A stretch of 7,466 bases of DNA from Opitutia bacterium (lineage in GTDB: Bacteria > Verrucomicrobiota > Verrucomicrobiia > Opitutales > Seribacteraceae). A program made the position numbers and the translations under genes. Where the stretch lies: the NCBI GenBank assembly GCA_018695085.1, contig JABHOU010000632.1, forward strand, positions 1 through 7,466. The letters are read 5' to 3'. Shown piece after piece: positions 7,401 to 7,466 of this stretch; position 1 is the stretch's first letter; every line of letters begins with the position of its first letter. The notes beneath the pieces were generated by a model. That model made no database searches. It was given only the letters and a program-made list of their open reading frames with translations, and had not been told where the DNA came from.

Positions 7401-7466
7401 AAAGGGGATCGCCTTCGAGACCTCATCCACTTGGTCGTTGATAGTGATATCTTTCTTTCCAAGTAA
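4425..7466 (+). CDS. Exported di-haem PSD1/DUF1587/DUF1595/PA14/DUF1592/DUF1588/DUF1585 protein
   Basis: This protein of about 1013 residues is probably an extracytoplasmic di-haem cytochrome of unknown reaction. Residues 1-30 are a Sec signal peptide (MKSLNASLVRRV, hydrophobic core, then ACA before DES). In order it carries: PSD1-type haem site CYDCH at 45-49; DUF1587 around 128-205 (LRRLNRHELRNTFRDLL); a beta-sandwich-like stretch around 270-430; the first half of DUF1595 at 454-486 (FAERAFRRSV); a PA14 domain at about 500-635 with SDDGGRLLIDG; the rest of DUF1595 (AIMCSPQFLYLQE); DUF1592 at about 677-805; DUF1588 at about 822-921 with the second haem motif CNSCH at 895-899 and KIDPMGFAFENFD; and DUF1585 to the end. 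The open frame extends back to ATG 4365, overlapping the DUF1552 stop by 10 bases. I chose ATG 4425 because it places a normal signal peptide at the N-terminus; GTG 4419 is also in frame. None of these starts has a good ribosome-binding site, suggesting translation coupled to the upstream gene. The stop is the window's last codon. Confidence 0.94.
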   Translation: MKSLNASLVRRVTGFLPAVTILFIASLACADESLNKLSPFLKQHCYDCHGPEKQKGDIRFDNLAKDLADIENLEIWQGMLDQLNLGEMPPKKEPRPKQPEIKEAVRTLTLALATAYEKARSTGGQTVLRRLNRHELRNTFRDLLYLKGAEYSPDAAGSKLVDNNGNGSVERTGNDPLRFFPEDEEEDGFFNLGDKLVMSDFLLKLTLGAAEEVLDQATHLEAKPKVEKRRFAGHLIEGKGQGEHPAEAVSREFNPDFDMMAKGYERYGRVSPTKLRQGVGVAARYRITIEVSAHNGKHPWGEMIKFGPDKDFQLCLNIADTGNGGIAGPTSKPLAIWSLPDDGKKKTFTHEVWMDKRWAPWIGWENGPDDRTFRAEKLVEKFLPDAYFPRPDKKVDKEGHDRWQFNIAKLLVKNGYKGPHLRVYSLTVEPLLEAWPPKSHTALYGSGSGKEEEIRKLMTTFAERAFRRSVKPALVEPYVQLVLRQKVEPVVTLPGGIKDLKYRVYEGQWNNLPEFDSLEPVSEGTLPKGLIDLSVSKRKEKYGMVFTGSLKAPKSGEYVFEIASDDGGRLLIDGKKVVEHDGLHGAELKKGKVKLQEGEHQIRVDYFAYGQPNSFRAGWGGPGLAHSQLSVISLRESKQNNKKPSNEEPLLIRAMKDGYAAIMCSPQFLYLQEKPGRLDAFGIASRLSYFLWSSMPDDELFASARSGKLNDPKERSRQVERMLKDVKAEAFVRHFPSAWLRLDKLGDMPPSGGDYQFYKNVKIEPMLAKQVTTYFAEILKTNGRIEQFIDSDYTYMNQTLAKWIYKREGIRGERLRKVKLNDPRRGGIFTQPGLMTATANGVDTSPVVRGVWVLENILGTPPSPPPPDVEPLPVDTSQATSIRERLELHRKNEACNSCHVKIDPMGFAFENFDVVGRWRERYKRAKDSIDTSATMANGKEIADIVAFKKMLKERKPLIVSCLTKKMLTYATGRHLETIDRGEVDRVVAELGKKGDRLRDLIHLVVDSDIFLSK

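Overview
The window reads as a stretch of chromosome from a member of the PVC superphylum (Planctomycetota/Verrucomicrobiota), with a lean toward Verrucomicrobiota. The evidence is the gene content. A cytochrome c fused to a DUF6797-like region and a beta-propeller, a Tat-exported DUF1552 (HXXSHH) protein, and a PSD1/DUF1587/DUF1595/DUF1592/DUF1588/DUF1585 protein are families that occur together mainly in those phyla. The phylum call is an inference from family knowledge, not from a marker gene.

Layout, all on the + strand: (1) positions 1-156, the 3' end of a glyoxalase/VOC-superfamily gene. (2) After 43 bases, a 908-residue exported monoheme cytochrome with a DUF6797-like middle and a C-terminal propeller (200-2926). 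(3) An AT-rich spacer of about 120 bases with a weak hairpin, a 10-bp-period direct repeat and a good ribosome-binding site. (4) A 441-residue Tat-exported DUF1552 protein (3049-4374). (5) A roughly 1013-residue exported protein with two CXXCH haem motifs and an internal PA14 domain (4425-7466); its stop codon is the last codon of the window. Coding density is high, and no tRNA, rRNA, mobile element, CRISPR array or clear rho-independent terminator is visible.

How the genes may work together (inference): all three complete products carry export signals (two Sec-type, one Tat), and two carry covalent-haem motifs. They look like one extracytoplasmic redox module. The first protein couples a cytochrome to a dehydrogenase-like propeller. 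The last couples two haem sites to a PA14 domain whose Asp-Asp motif is typical of calcium-dependent glycan binding. The DUF1552 protein is the usual neighbour of DUF1592 proteins. A role in oxidative processing of carbohydrate or another polymer at the cell surface is plausible, but neither substrate nor reaction can be read from the sequence. The VOC gene may be an unrelated neighbour.
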